Of a stretch of 64,000 nt of DNA, positions 23,941-33,519 are shown piece by piece. The translations under genes and the position numbers were made by a program. The stretch spans positions 4,092,001-4,156,000 of the forward strand of contig CAVTQY010000001.1 of the NCBI GenBank assembly GCA_963736975.1, written 5' to 3'. How positions within the stretch are numbered: position 1 is the stretch's first letter; every line of letters begins with the position of its first letter. Below the pieces are notes generated by a model. That model did no database searches. It saw nothing but the letters and a program-made list of their open reading frames with translations, and had not been told where the DNA came from. This stretch comes from CAVTQY01 sp963736975 (GTDB taxonomy: Bacteria; Pseudomonadota; Alphaproteobacteria; Acetobacterales; Acetobacteraceae).

Positions 23941-26900
23941 ATGACGACGATTTCCCGCGTCGCGGCCGCCTGCGCGGCTGCGCTACCGCACACATCCGCA
24001 TCTGCCGGCATCCTCCAAGCCGCGCGACTTCTTCTTCCCGACCTCGAACGCGGGCGGCCCATTGATGCCGGCGTCCTGCGTTCCGCGATGGAGACAGCCT
24101 TCGAGGCTTCCGACGCCACCGGCGCATGGGACTGGAAGACCGCCTACGACGCCTGCGAAGCCGCGACCGTCCTGTTCTTGCGCAAATACGGCAAGGCGCT
24201 TTTCCGCAAAGCCAACTCTCCGGCTTCACGACTTGCCGCGCTGACGAAGATCGGCGGCCTCCTGCCCACCCACACGCGCCGTTCGGAGGAGAGCCAGGCG
24301 CTCCAACAATTCTCGACGCCGGTCACGCTCGGCCTCGCGGCCTACACCGCAGCCGGCATTACACCGGTCGATTGCGTGCTGGAGCCTTCCGCCGGCACCG
24401 GGCTTCTCGCCATCCTGGCCGAGATCGCCGGCGGCGCGCTCGTGCTGAACGAGCTGGCCGACACCCGCGCCGCGCTCCTCGACCACCTCTTTCCGGGCGT
24501 CACCGTCAGTCGCTTCGATGCAGCGCAGATCGACGACCATCTCGACGCTGCGGTGGCGCCCACCGTTGTGCTGATGAACCCGCCATTCTCCGCAGTGGCG
24601 AATGTCGACCGCCGCATGGCCGACGCCGCCTATCGCCACGTCGCCTCGGCGCTGGTGCGTCTCGTCGACGGCGGGCGGCTGGTCGCAATCACCGGCGCCA
24701 ATTTCGGCCCGGAGACGTCGGCGTGGCGCGATGCCTTTGTCCGCCTGCAGGAGCGCGGTACCGTCGTCTTCACCGCGGCGATCAATGGCGCGGTCTATGC
24801 CAAGCATGGCACGACGATCGAGATGCGGCTGACGGTCATCGATCGCGTGCCGGCGCCCGACGCAACGCAGTTTCCGCCTTCCGCGGGTGTCGCTCCCGAC
24901 GTGGCGACGCTGCTCGGCTGGATCGGCGAGCGCGTTCCGCCCCGACGCCCGGTCGCCGCGCAGACCGCCGGCGGTCTCGTCGTGCCGAGAACCGTTTGCG
25001 GCTATTTCGCGCGCACCGCTTCGCGTCAGCCGGCCACCGCGATCACAGAGCCGGAAGGTGTGGAGCTCCCCTACGACACAGTCGAGTGGACACCACCCGA
25101 GGGCAGCCGCCTCACCGATGCGCTTTATGAAGAATACGTCCTTCAGTCGATCCGTATTTCCGGCTCTCAGGCGCATCCGACGAAGCTGGTGCAGTCCGCG
25201 GCGATGGCCTCGGTCGCGCCGCCCAAACCCTCGTATCGCCCGCATCTCCCGGCAACTCTCGTCACCGATGGCCTGCTGTCCGACGCGCAGCTCGAGAGCG
25301 TCATCTACGCCGGTGAGGCCCATGCCGATTTCCTCGCCGGGTCGTGGACGGTCGATGAGACCTTCGACGTCGTCACCGCCGCGCGCGACGATGCGGAGAA
25401 CGCTGTCCGCTTTCGCCGTGGCTGGTTCCTCGGCGACGGCACTGGCGCGGGCAAGGGCCGCCAGGTCGCCGGCATCCTGCTCGACAACTGGCTGAAAGGC
25501 CGGCGGCGCGCCGTCTGGATCAGCAAGTCCGACAAGCTGATCGAGGATGCGCAGCGCGACTGGTCCGCGCTCGGCATGGAGCGGCTGCTGGTCACACCGC
25601 TCTCGCGCTTCCGCCGAGGGACGCCGATCCGGCTTGGCCAAGGCATCCTATTTGCAACCTATGCCACGCTACGGACCGACGAGCGCGGTGAGAAGCTTTC
25701 GCGCGTCCGACAGATCGTCGAATGGTTGGGCTCCGGTTTCGACGGAGTGATCATTTTCGACAAGTCACATGCGATGCAGAACGCCGTCGGCGGCAAAGGC
25801 GAGCGCGGCGAGCAGGCGCCGTCGCAGCAGGGACGCGCCGGCCTCAAACTCCAGCACGCCCTGCCGAACGCCCGCGTCGTCTACGTCTCCGCGACTGGCG
25901 CGACGACGGTCCACAATCTCGCTTATGCGCAACGCCTCGGCCTATGGGGCGGGGAGGATTTCCCGTTCGCCACGCGCGCCGAGTTCGTCGAAGCGATCGA
26001 GGACGGTGGCGTCGCGGCGATGGAGGTGCTGGCACGAGATCTAAAGGCGCTCGGCCTCTATGCGGCCCGCTCGCTCTCCTACGAAGGCGTCGAGTACGAG
26101 CTGGTCGAGCACCAGCTCACGCCTGAGCAAATCCGCATCTACGACGCTTATGCCGGCGCATTCTCGATCATTCACAACAATCTCGACGCGGCGATGCGCG
26201 CCGCCAACATCACGGGCGAGACCGTCACGCTGAACGCCCAGGCGAAGGCCGCCGCGCGCTCCGCTTTCGAGAGCGCCAAGCAGCGCTTCTTCGGTCATCT
26301 GCTGACCTCGATGAAGACGCCATCGCTGGTCCGGTCGATCGAGCGCGATCTCGATGCCGGCCACGCCGCCGTCATCCAGCTCGTCTCGACCGGCGAGGCA
26401 CTGATGGAGCGCCGGCTCGCGGAGATTCCGACCGAGGACTGGGGCGACGTCCAGGTCGATATCACGCCGCGCGAGTATGTGCTCGACTATCTCGCCCATT
26501 CGTTCCCGGTGCAACTCTACGAGCCGTTCACGGACAGCGAAGGCAATCTCTCGTCCCGGCCCGTCTATCGCGACGGTCAGCCGGTCGAAAGCCGGGAGGC
26601 GGTCGCTCGCCGGGACCGGCTCATCGAGAAGCTTGCTTCGCTGCCGCCCGTTCCAGGTGCGCTCGACCAGATCGTCCAGCGCTTTGGCACCGAAACGGTC
26701 GCCGAAGTCACCGGCCGCTCGCGGCGCGTCATCCGCAAGGGTGACCGGCTACTGGTCGAAAATCGCGCCGCCGCGGCGAACCTCGCCGAGACCGCCGCCT
26801 TCATGGATGACGTCAAACGCATCCTCGTCTTCAGCGACGCCGGCGGCACCGGGCGCAGCTATCATGCCGAGCTGTCGGCGCGGAATCGCAGGTTGCGCGT

Positions 26901-28254
26901 CCACTACCTGCTCGAACCCGGCTGGAAGGCGGATGCCGCCATCCAGGGCCTCGGTCGTACCAACCGCACCAACCAGGCGCAGCCGCCGCTGTTCCGGCCG
27001 ATCGCGACGGACGTGAAAGCCGAGAAGCGCTTTCTCAGCACGATCGCGCGCCGCCTCGACACGCTGGGTGCGATCACCCGCGGTCAGCGCCAGACCGGCG
27101 GCCAGGGCTTGTTCCGGCCCGAGGACAACCTTGAAAGCCATTACGGGCGTGATGCGCTGCGCCAGCTTTACATGCTGCTGGTACGCGGCAAGGTCGAAGG
27201 CTGCCCGCTTCAGACCTTCGAGGACGCGACCGGCCTCAAGCTCACGGACGCAAACGGCATCAAAGACGAGCTGCCGCCGATTACCACCTTCTTGAACAGA
27301 TTGCTGGCGCTGACGATCGGCCTGCAGAACGTCCTGTTCACCGCATTCGAGCAGTTGCTGACGGCTCGCATCGAAGGTGCGATCGCGTCCGGCACCTACG
27401 ATATCGGCTTGGAGACGCTGCGCGCAGAGAGCTTCACCATCACCGACCGGCGCGTCATCTACACGCATCCGGGCACCGGCGCGGAGACGCGGCTGCTCAC
27501 CATCACCGAGCGCCGGCGCAACCGCCCTGTCACGCTCGACGAGGCGCTCAATCAGATCTCCGATCCGCGCGCTTTGCTCCTCATCAACGAGCGCTCGGGC
27601 CGTGCCGCCGTGCAAGTCCCGGCGCCGAGCCTCATGCTCGACGACGGCGAGATCGAGCGCCGCGTGCGGCTGATCCGACCGATGGAGAGCCGCAGCCTGC
27701 CGCTGAAGGGGATGGCGGAAAGCCATTGGACGGAGTCCGATCGCGCGCGCTTCGCCGCTTCATGGCAGGCGGAGATCGCCGCCGTGCCGGAGTTCACCGA
27801 CAGCACGATCCACGTGGTTGCGGGGTTGCTTCTGCCGATCTGGAAGCGGCTGCCGAACGAGTCGACACGCGTCTACCGGCTTCAGACCGATGCCGGCGAG
27901 CGGATCATCGGCCGCAAGGTTTCGCCTGCGTGGGTCGCGACCGCGCTCGCCGCGGACGCGCCGACGCTGACACCAGACGATGCCTTCGCCGCCCTCTTGG
28001 ACGGCCGAACCGTCTTCGAACTCGCCGAAGGTCTTCAGCTCCGCCGCGTTCGCGTCATGGGCGCCGGGCGCATCGAACTGTCTGGGTTCAACGACACGAT
28101 GCGCGACCGGCTCAAGGCCTACGGGCTCTTCCACGAGATCATTTCGTGGAAACTCCGCATGTTCGTGCCGACCGACGCTACGGGCGTCGCGGTCCTGGCG
28201 CGGGTGCTCGACCGCTATCCCGTCGAGCGCATCGGCGAACGGGAGGCTGCGTGA
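23941..28254 (+). CDS. Strawberry-notch-type helicase with N-terminal methyltransferase-like domain
   Basis: A 1437-aa ICE backbone protein. Residues about 100-300 have a DNA N6-methyltransferase-like fold: AdoMet motif VLEPSAGTGLLAI and catalytic NPPF (213-216). From about 490 a superfamily 2 helicase core begins: Walker A GDGTGAGKG (498-506), and the C-terminal helicase signature QGLGRTNRTNQAQ. The Walker B motif reads DKSH (607-610); the usual Glu of the DExH box is Lys, codon AAG at 25762-25764. The rest is conserved and open, so either this is a recent inactivating change or ATP hydrolysis is not needed. The stop overlaps the toprim gene start. A role in processing or protecting transferred DNA is assumed only. 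Confidence 0.85.
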   Translation: MTTISRVAAACAAALPHTSASAGILQAARLLLPDLERGRPIDAGVLRSAMETAFEASDATGAWDWKTAYDACEAATVLFLRKYGKALFRKANSPASRLAALTKIGGLLPTHTRRSEESQALQQFSTPVTLGLAAYTAAGITPVDCVLEPSAGTGLLAILAEIAGGALVLNELADTRAALLDHLFPGVTVSRFDAAQIDDHLDAAVAPTVVLMNPPFSAVANVDRRMADAAYRHVASALVRLVDGGRLVAITGANFGPETSAWRDAFVRLQERGTVVFTAAINGAVYAKHGTTIEMRLTVIDRVPAPDATQFPPSAGVAPDVATLLGWIGERVPPRRPVAAQTAGGLVVPRTVCGYFARTASRQPATAITEPEGVELPYDTVEWTPPEGSRLTDALYEEYVLQSIRISGSQAHPTKLVQSAAMASVAPPKPSYRPHLPATLVTDGLLSDAQLESVIYAGEAHADFLAGSWTVDETFDVVTAARDDAENAVRFRRGWFLGDGTGAGKGRQVAGILLDNWLKGRRRAVWISKSDKLIEDAQRDWSALGMERLLVTPLSRFRRGTPIRLGQGILFATYATLRTDERGEKLSRVRQIVEWLGSGFDGVIIFDKSHAMQNAVGGKGERGEQAPSQQGRAGLKLQHALPNARVVYVSATGATTVHNLAYAQRLGLWGGEDFPFATRAEFVEAIEDGGVAAMEVLARDLKALGLYAARSLSYEGVEYELVEHQLTPEQIRIYDAYAGAFSIIHNNLDAAMRAANITGETVTLNAQAKAAARSAFESAKQRFFGHLLTSMKTPSLVRSIERDLDAGHAAVIQLVSTGEALMERRLAEIPTEDWGDVQVDITPREYVLDYLAHSFPVQLYEPFTDSEGNLSSRPVYRDGQPVESREAVARRDRLIEKLASLPPVPGALDQIVQRFGTETVAEVTGRSRRVIRKGDRLLVENRAAAANLAETAAFMDDVKRILVFSDAGGTGRSYHAELSARNRRLRVHYLLEPGWKADAAIQGLGRTNRTNQAQPPLFRPIATDVKAEKRFLSTIARRLDTLGAITRGQRQTGGQGLFRPEDNLESHYGRDALRQLYMLLVRGKVEGCPLQTFEDATGLKLTDANGIKDELPPITTFLNRLLALTIGLQNVLFTAFEQLLTARIEGAIASGTYDIGLETLRAESFTITDRRVIYTHPGTGAETRLLTITERRRNRPVTLDEALNQISDPRALLLINERSGRAAVQVPAPSLMLDDGEIERRVRLIRPMESRSLPLKGMAESHWTESDRARFAASWQAEIAAVPEFTDSTIHVVAGLLLPIWKRLPNESTRVYRLQTDAGERIIGRKVSPAWVATALAADAPTLTPDDAFAALLDGRTVFELAEGLQLRRVRVMGAGRIELSGFNDTMRDRLKAYGLFHEIISWKLRMFVPTDATGVAVLARVLDRYPVERIGEREAA

Positions 28255-29315
28255 TGCCGCGCGATGCCTCCGAACTGGCGCACCGCCTTGGCAGCCAGGC
28301 CGAGGCGGTGTGCCGCCACTATCTCTCCAATGGCCGGCGAGAAGGCCGCTACTGGTTGGTGGGCGACGCGCGCAACACACCTGGCCGCTCCATGTTCGTT
28401 CGGCTGAAGGAGTCGCCGAAAGGGGCGGCCGGCAAATGGACCGATGCTGCCACCGGCGAGCATGGCGATCTGTTGGACGTCATTCGCGAGAGCTGCGGCC
28501 TCATCGACTTCCACGATGTCGCCGACGAAGCTCGCCGCTTCTTGAACATGCCGCGTATCGAGCCTGAGCCTCGGCCGAAACATCCACGAGTTCCCGCGCA
28601 AAGCGGCTCGCCACAGGCGGCACAGCGGCTCTTCGCAATGTCGCGGCCGGTGATACGGACACTCGTAGAGACGTATCTCCGTAATCGCGGCATTACGCCT
28701 TTGCACGACGACGGCGCGCTGCGTTTCCATCCGCGCTGCTACTACCGGCCCGACGAGCATTCGCCGACCGAGACCTGGCCGGCGATGGTCGCGTGCGTAA
28801 CCAATCTCGACGGCCGGATCACCGGCACCCACCGGACCTGGCTCGATCCCGACGGCTTCGATCTTGTTCGTCTAGGCAAGGCGCCGATCGACACGCCGCG
28901 ACGCGCGATGGGGAATCTCCTTGGCAACGCCGTGCGTTTCAACGTGGCGAACGACGTGCTCGCCGCCGGCGAAGGCATCGAGACCATGCTGTCGTTGCGC
29001 TGCGTGCTGCCCACCCTGCCGATGGCCGCCGCGCTCTCGGCCAATCACCTCGCAGCACTTCTACTCCCGCCGACGCTGCGCCGGCTCTATGTCGCGCGCG
29101 ACAATGATGCGGCCGGCGAGGTAGCCGCGACAGCTCTGACCGAACGCGCCGATGCTGCCGGCGTCGAGACGATCGTATGGATACCCAGGTGCGGCGATTT
29201 CAACGAGGATCTGCGCGCCTTTGGCCTCGATGCACTTCAAGCGACTGTGCGGGTCCAGCTTGTCCCGCAGGACGTCGCCCGCTTCATGCTCATGATGTCG
29301 GCCGAGACGGGCTGA
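28254..29315 (+). CDS. Toprim-domain (primase-like, DUF7146-type) protein
   Basis: 353 aa, starting at the ATG that overlaps the helicase stop (GTGATG). The N-terminal part resembles a P4-type primase zinc-less domain (NGRREGRYWLVGDARNT, GKWTDAATGEHGDLLDVI). The central DUF7146-like region has TWPAMVACVTNLDGRITG and RTWLDPDG. The toprim core includes LAAGEGIETMLSL (conserved Glu) and LYVARDNDAAGEVAA (DxD). It probably primes or processes ICE DNA during replication and transfer, together with the preceding helicase. Intact. Confidence 0.85.
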   Translation: MPRDASELAHRLGSQAEAVCRHYLSNGRREGRYWLVGDARNTPGRSMFVRLKESPKGAAGKWTDAATGEHGDLLDVIRESCGLIDFHDVADEARRFLNMPRIEPEPRPKHPRVPAQSGSPQAAQRLFAMSRPVIRTLVETYLRNRGITPLHDDGALRFHPRCYYRPDEHSPTETWPAMVACVTNLDGRITGTHRTWLDPDGFDLVRLGKAPIDTPRRAMGNLLGNAVRFNVANDVLAAGEGIETMLSLRCVLPTLPMAAALSANHLAALLLPPTLRRLYVARDNDAAGEVAATALTERADAAGVETIVWIPRCGDFNEDLRAFGLDALQATVRVQLVPQDVARFMLMMSAETG

Positions 29316-29389
29316 GCCGCAGCAGTTCGAGTGTCGCCATGGCCGGCCGGATGAGGCCGAAGTGCCGGACAGAGTCCGCGCCCTGGCCT

Positions 29390-31072
29390 TCTAGCCCGCA
29401 TTTCTCAAACTGGGCAGGTGCACCGGGGCTCTGAATGAGCGAAAGTACTTCTGCGACAAAGCCCTAACGCGTTGCAGAGGAGTTCCCCGATGCCGACAGA
29501 GTGTAGCGCAGACCTGTTGGGCTTTGCACCTGTTGAAGGCCGCGCGGTTGTCGCGGCATTCGACGGCGGTACGATCACCTCGGATGCCGGAGCGCTGCTT
29601 CTGGGTACGACGGATCGAGCTATCCATCTGGTGGATCGATTTGCCGCCTGTTTCGTGGATCACCGTTGCCCGGCACTGATCGAACACGCGGTCAGCACGC
29701 TGGTGGGCCAACGCGTCGTCGGCCTGGCGTTGGGCTATGAAGACCTGAACGACCACGACCATCTGCGCCATGATCCGACGATGGCGATGCTGGCGGGCAA
29801 GCTGGAGGCACGGCGTGCGGATTGCGCCCCTGTGGCCGGCAAATCGACGCTGAACCGGCTGGAACTGAGCCGTCCGCTGCCGAGCAAGTATCACAAGATC
29901 AGCCATGACCCGGCCGCCATCGAGGCGCTGTTCGTGACGCTGTTTCTGGACGCGCACGGCAAGCCGCCGAAGCAGATCATTCTCGATCTGGATGCCACCG
30001 ACGACCCTCTGCACGGGCACCAGGAAGGCCGGTTCTTCCATGCGTATTATGACTGCGACTGCTATCTGCCGCTCTACATCGTGTGTGGCCGGCATTTGCT
30101 GGCAGCAAAACTGCGGCGGTCGAACATCGATGCGTCTGCCGGGGCGGTCGAAGAGGTGGCGCGGATCGTCGCTCAGATCCGCGGGCGCTGGCGGAAGACG
30201 CGGATCCTGCTGCGTGCCGACAGCGGCTTCGCCCGCGAGGCGCTGATGGCATGGTGCGAGGCCAATCGGGTGGATTTTCTGTTCGGCCTGGCGCGCAACG
30301 AACGGCTGGCCGCGGTGATCGCACCCGAGATGGCAGAAGCGCAGACCACGGCGCATGCGACGGGCCAGCCGGCACGCCGGTTCAAGGACTTCCGCTGGTC
30401 GACGCTGGATAGTTGGAGCCGAACACGCCGCGTGATCGGCAAGGCGGAATGGCTTCCCGGGTCAGGCGCGGAGACCGAGAAGGCCAATCCGCGCTTCGTC
30501 GTGACCTCGCTCACGCGCAAGGACGCCAATGCACGGTATTTATACGAGACCATCTATTGCGCTCGTGGCGAGATGGAGAACCGGATCAAGGAATGTCAGC
30601 TCGACCTGTTCGCCGATCGCACCTCCACGGCCACCATGCGCGCCAATCAGTTGCGGCTCTGGTTCGCATCCATGGCCTATGTGCTGCTTTGCGCGCTACG
30701 CCGCATCGGCCTGCATCACACCCAGTTCGCCGAGGCGACCTGTGGCACAATCCGGCTCAAACTGCTGAAGATCGGCGCCCTGGTGCGCGTCAGTGTGCGA
30801 AGGATCAAGCTGGCCATGGCATCCGCCTATCCATGGCAACACGAATTCGGCTTGGCTCATGCCCGGCTGAGACACGCCGCCGCCTGACACGAAACAGACA
30901 GCGCACAGCTCTCATGCACGGTCGATACGCCGCCGACCCGAGAGACGGACGGGCGGCGCTTTGTCGATCGCTCCCTCGAGTTGCCGTTCAACTGCTCCTC
31001 GGGCTGTCTTGGCTCCAAACCATCCGCGAATCACGCCATCCGCTACGCGCGGTTTGAGAAATGCGGGCTAGA
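29390..31072 (+). mobile_element. IS1380-family insertion sequence
   Basis: A 1.68-kb element with perfect inverted ends: TCTAGCCCGCATTTCTCAAAC (29390-29410, one base longer than shown in some family entries) and its inverse at 31052-31072. CTAG at both borders (29391-29394, 31068-31071) is palindromic, so it may be the duplicated target, or part of the inverted repeats. The insertion separates the toprim gene from the leader RNA of the DUF2493 gene. Confidence 0.9.
29472..30887 (+). CDS. IS1380-family transposase
   Basis: A 471-aa DDE transposase. Features: FDGGTITSDAGALLLG at the N-terminus, LNDHDHLRHDPTMAMLAG, IILDLDATDDPLHGHQ (first Asp), RILLRADSGFAREALMAW (second Asp) and YCARGEMENRIKECQLDLF (the Glu in the C-terminal signature), then MRANQLRLWFASMAYVLL. 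The complete frame suggests an active copy. A possible closer start is the ATG at 29490. Confidence 0.93.
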   Translation: MQRSSPMPTECSADLLGFAPVEGRAVVAAFDGGTITSDAGALLLGTTDRAIHLVDRFAACFVDHRCPALIEHAVSTLVGQRVVGLALGYEDLNDHDHLRHDPTMAMLAGKLEARRADCAPVAGKSTLNRLELSRPLPSKYHKISHDPAAIEALFVTLFLDAHGKPPKQIILDLDATDDPLHGHQEGRFFHAYYDCDCYLPLYIVCGRHLLAAKLRRSNIDASAGAVEEVARIVAQIRGRWRKTRILLRADSGFAREALMAWCEANRVDFLFGLARNERLAAVIAPEMAEAQTTAHATGQPARRFKDFRWSTLDSWSRTRRVIGKAEWLPGSGAETEKANPRFVVTSLTRKDANARYLYETIYCARGEMENRIKECQLDLFADRTSTATMRANQLRLWFASMAYVLLCALRRIGLHHTQFAEATCGTIRLKLLKIGALVRVSVRRIKLAMASAYPWQHEFGLAHARLRHAAA

Positions 31073-31105
31073 GGGCGATCGGACGGCAGCCGGCCCGGCC
31101 CGGCA

Positions 31106-31218
31106 ATGGCTGCGCCCGGCTATTTTCCGCCGGCCCTGGCCACCCCACGCGGCAGGCCGCGTGGGGACCCCGTCTGCGGGCCTTTGCATCGCGAAGCAAA
31201 ATAGCCGGGCTTCGCCAT
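31106..31218 (+). ncRNA. Structured RNA of the ICE backbone, copy 1 (before DUF2493)
   Basis: ATGGC (31106-31110) pairs with GCCAT (31214-31218). After a 3x3 internal loop GCCCGGCTATTTT (31114-31126) pairs perfectly with AAAATAGCCGGGC (31198-31210). Inside, CCCCACGCGG (31143-31152) pairs with CCGCGTGGGG (31157-31166), and TCGCGAAGCAA lies on the 3' side. A second copy at 33301-33403 keeps the layout with different stem sequences. Shared text CATCCTCCGCT follows both. I know no named family for it. Confidence 0.7.
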
Positions 31219-31368
31219 CCTCCGCTGACGCTGCGGCCCTGCGCTTCCACCTACGCCCTTTGGGCTTCGGCGGACGGGACGCTCCGGGTTCTGGGCCGCG
31301 CCGCCCGCCGTCTGGTGATCGCCACGAAGGCCGCGATTGGCGCGGCCGATCCGGCAAAGGGCCTCATC

Positions 31369-32307
31369 ATGACGACCGACCATGACGACACCGAATTCGA
31401 ACCGCCGCACCGCTCATCCCCAACCGATCACGTCCTCAACGAGCTTCAGCTCTATGGCTACCGTCCCTTTCAGGACGAACCCGATCCGAGACCGCTTCCC
31501 GAAGGCAACGCCGTGGCCGGCGCCGTCGCAGACATCTTCGACGCTCTGGTCTCGACCCTGAACGACACGCGCCTCGAACCGGACCTCGAGGACTTGCTCT
31601 GGGCGACCGTCAACCTCTTCCACCGCGCCACAGGTCGCATCGAACGCAAGCTCGATGACAACGAGCAGGCACAGCACCGGAGCCAACGCGAGCAGAATGG
31701 CTCCGAGGTGCGATCGGTCGAGCTCGAGCGATTGACGGCAGAAGGTCTCACGCTGACCGAGCGTCGTAACTGCATGGAAGTTTTCCGCGATCAGGCCGCC
31801 GAGCGCTTCGAAGTCCACACCGGCACGCCCTGGCGTCCCCGCTCGGGATCGCTGGTGAACCATCGCACGCTCACCGCCACGATGATCGACAGCCGCGACT
31901 TCCTGGTCGCCAAGCGCCGCGCCGAGGCGGAAGTGATGCTGCCGCCTGGGCCGAAGATCGCGCTCACCGGCGGGCTCGACTTCAACGATCATCGCCTGAT
32001 CTGGGATCGGCTCGACAAGGTCCACGCCAAGCATCCCGACATGGTGCTGCTGCACGGCGGCTCGCCGAAAGGCGCGGAACTCATCGCCGCCAAATGGGCG
32101 AGCAACCGCAAGGTGCCGCAGATCGCCTTCAAGCCCGACTGGACGAAGCACGCGAAGGCGGCTCCGTTCAAGCGCAACGACGCGATGCTCGCGGTCCTGC
32201 CGATCGGCGTCCTTCACTTCCCGGGCACGGGCATCCAGGACAACCTCGCCGACAAGGCGAAGAAGCTCGGCATTCCGGTGTGGAAATTCGGCGAGGGTGG
32301 CGCATGA
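31369..32307 (+). CDS. DUF2493 (SLOG-like) ICE protein
   Basis: 312 aa. The C-terminal 120 residues hold the DUF2493 Rossmann-like domain: PKIALTGGLDFNDHRLIW, HPDMVLLHGGSPKGAELIAA, then IAFKPDWTKHAKAAPFKRND. This fold is related to DprA/SMF and SLOG nucleotide-binding proteins. The N-terminal part is acidic and helical, with EDLLWATVNLFHRATGRI. ATG 31369 is preferred to an upstream start at 31315 because the family begins near MTTDHDD. It is regular in this ICE family; the function is unknown. Confidence 0.85.
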   Translation: MTTDHDDTEFEPPHRSSPTDHVLNELQLYGYRPFQDEPDPRPLPEGNAVAGAVADIFDALVSTLNDTRLEPDLEDLLWATVNLFHRATGRIERKLDDNEQAQHRSQREQNGSEVRSVELERLTAEGLTLTERRNCMEVFRDQAAERFEVHTGTPWRPRSGSLVNHRTLTATMIDSRDFLVAKRRAEAEVMLPPGPKIALTGGLDFNDHRLIWDRLDKVHAKHPDMVLLHGGSPKGAELIAAKWASNRKVPQIAFKPDWTKHAKAAPFKRNDAMLAVLPIGVLHFPGTGIQDNLADKAKKLGIPVWKFGEGGA

Positions 32308-32464
32308 CGCGCCGCCACCCCACGACAGGCAACCCGATCCCGCCGCATCGCCATCCCGCCGCATCGCTCTCGCAAGATGGGCTGCCCTCGGCTATAATTC
32401 GGACCGCGCCGTGGTGGTGGTGGAAGGCGCGACCGTCACATCCTTTGTCACGGAGGCTTCCACC

Positions 32465-32947
32465 ATGCTTGTCATCGGCCTTATCCTCAGCATGTTCGGG
32501 ATCGGCCTGTTCTGTTGGCTAATTTTCACGCTCGCTGTTTACGCGCTGCCGTTCTTTGTCGGGCTTACAGCCGGCATGGCCGCCTTTCACAGCAGCGCTG
32601 GCGTTCTCGGCGCGCTGCTTGTTGGCCTCGTAGCCGGCGCCGTCACACTGGTGATTGGACAGATCGCGTTCGCCATCGTTCGTCCGCCGGTGCTCCGTGT
32701 CGTCATCGCCGCCGCTTTCGCCATTCCTGCCGCGATTGCCGGCTACCACGCTGTGCTCGGCCTCTCGCAGATCGGCGTGCCCTCGCTTGTCTGGCGCGAG
32801 GTGTTTGCCTCGACGGGCGCGCTGTTCATCGGTGGCACGACTTGGGCGCGGATAACGATGTTCGCGGAGCCCCTTCCGTTGCGACCGGGCGGGGCATCAC
32901 AGAACGACCCTCAGCCCGTTCTCACCGGGGTGACGCGGCAGGGGTAG
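32465..32947 (+). CDS. Small polytopic membrane protein
   Basis: 160 aa starting at ATG 32465 after a GGAGG site. Four or more hydrophobic segments are evident: MLVIGLILSMFGIGLFCWLI, a second with YALPFFVGLTAGMAAF, a third with GALLVGLVAGAVTLVIGQIA, and a fourth with VVIAAAFAIPAAIAGYHAVL. No catalytic motif. It lies between DUF2493 and DUF736 genes in the ICE backbone. I do not recognise a named family. Confidence 0.7.
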   Translation: MLVIGLILSMFGIGLFCWLIFTLAVYALPFFVGLTAGMAAFHSSAGVLGALLVGLVAGAVTLVIGQIAFAIVRPPVLRVVIAAAFAIPAAIAGYHAVLGLSQIGVPSLVWREVFASTGALFIGGTTWARITMFAEPLPLRPGGASQNDPQPVLTGVTRQG

Positions 32948-33300
32948 GCCTTCGTCTCGCCAGCGGCTGCTGTAGGAATCGGCGATCACGGATCATCCGC
33001 TGGCATCGAGGGGCAGCCGCTCGCTTCGGACACGCGCTTCGTCGATGCAGTTGCGATCGTCCCCCACTGCTGAAGGTGGTCCGGAGACTTGCTGCGCGGC
33101 TATTCCGGGAAGGCGAACCTGCCTTTTCCTGCGCAAAGGTTTCTTCTTCTACGCCTGAACCTGCCGGCCTCTTGTCTCGCACAACCGGCATCCGCCACGT
33201 CTTCTCTTGAGAATGCTGCTCAGTGCACGGACGCACCTGGCCTCTTGATGGCTGATCTGGCCAAAGACCGGCTGCGCCTCGATCGACTGAGCCGCAATGT

Positions 33301-33403
33301 CGGCGGATCGACTTTCTTCCCCTGGGCTGCCCACCCCACGGGTCGAGCCCCGCGGGGACCTCGGCCAGCCCATTCCTCGCGAAACAAGAAAGTCTCACCG
33401 CCG
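33301..33403 (+). ncRNA. Structured RNA of the ICE backbone, copy 2 (before DUF736)
   Basis: CGGCGG (33301-33306) pairs with CCGCCG (33398-33403). A 3x3 internal loop follows, then GACTTTCTT (33310-33318) with AAGAAAGTC (33386-33394). The inner hairpin is CCCCACGGG (33334-33342) with CCCGCGGGG (33349-33357), one A-C mismatch. TCGCGAAACAA on the 3' side matches the loop of copy 1. Compared with copy 1 nearly every outer base pair has changed while pairing remains. The surrounding 32948-33519 has no convincing gene. Confidence 0.7.
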
Positions 33404-33519
33404 GCATCCTCCGCTCCGCTCCGGCCCGCAAAGCGGGTGCGTCGTCGATCGTCCTCGGCCTGTGGATCGCCATCGAGGCCGCGGTGGTCGCGGGCTCGAT
33501 GCAGCAAAGGAGAAGTGAC

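Noticed and set aside
24226..25641. Long minus-strand open frame inside the helicase gene
   Set aside because: Antisense shadow of a gene with motifs I, NPPF and Walker A in the plus frame.
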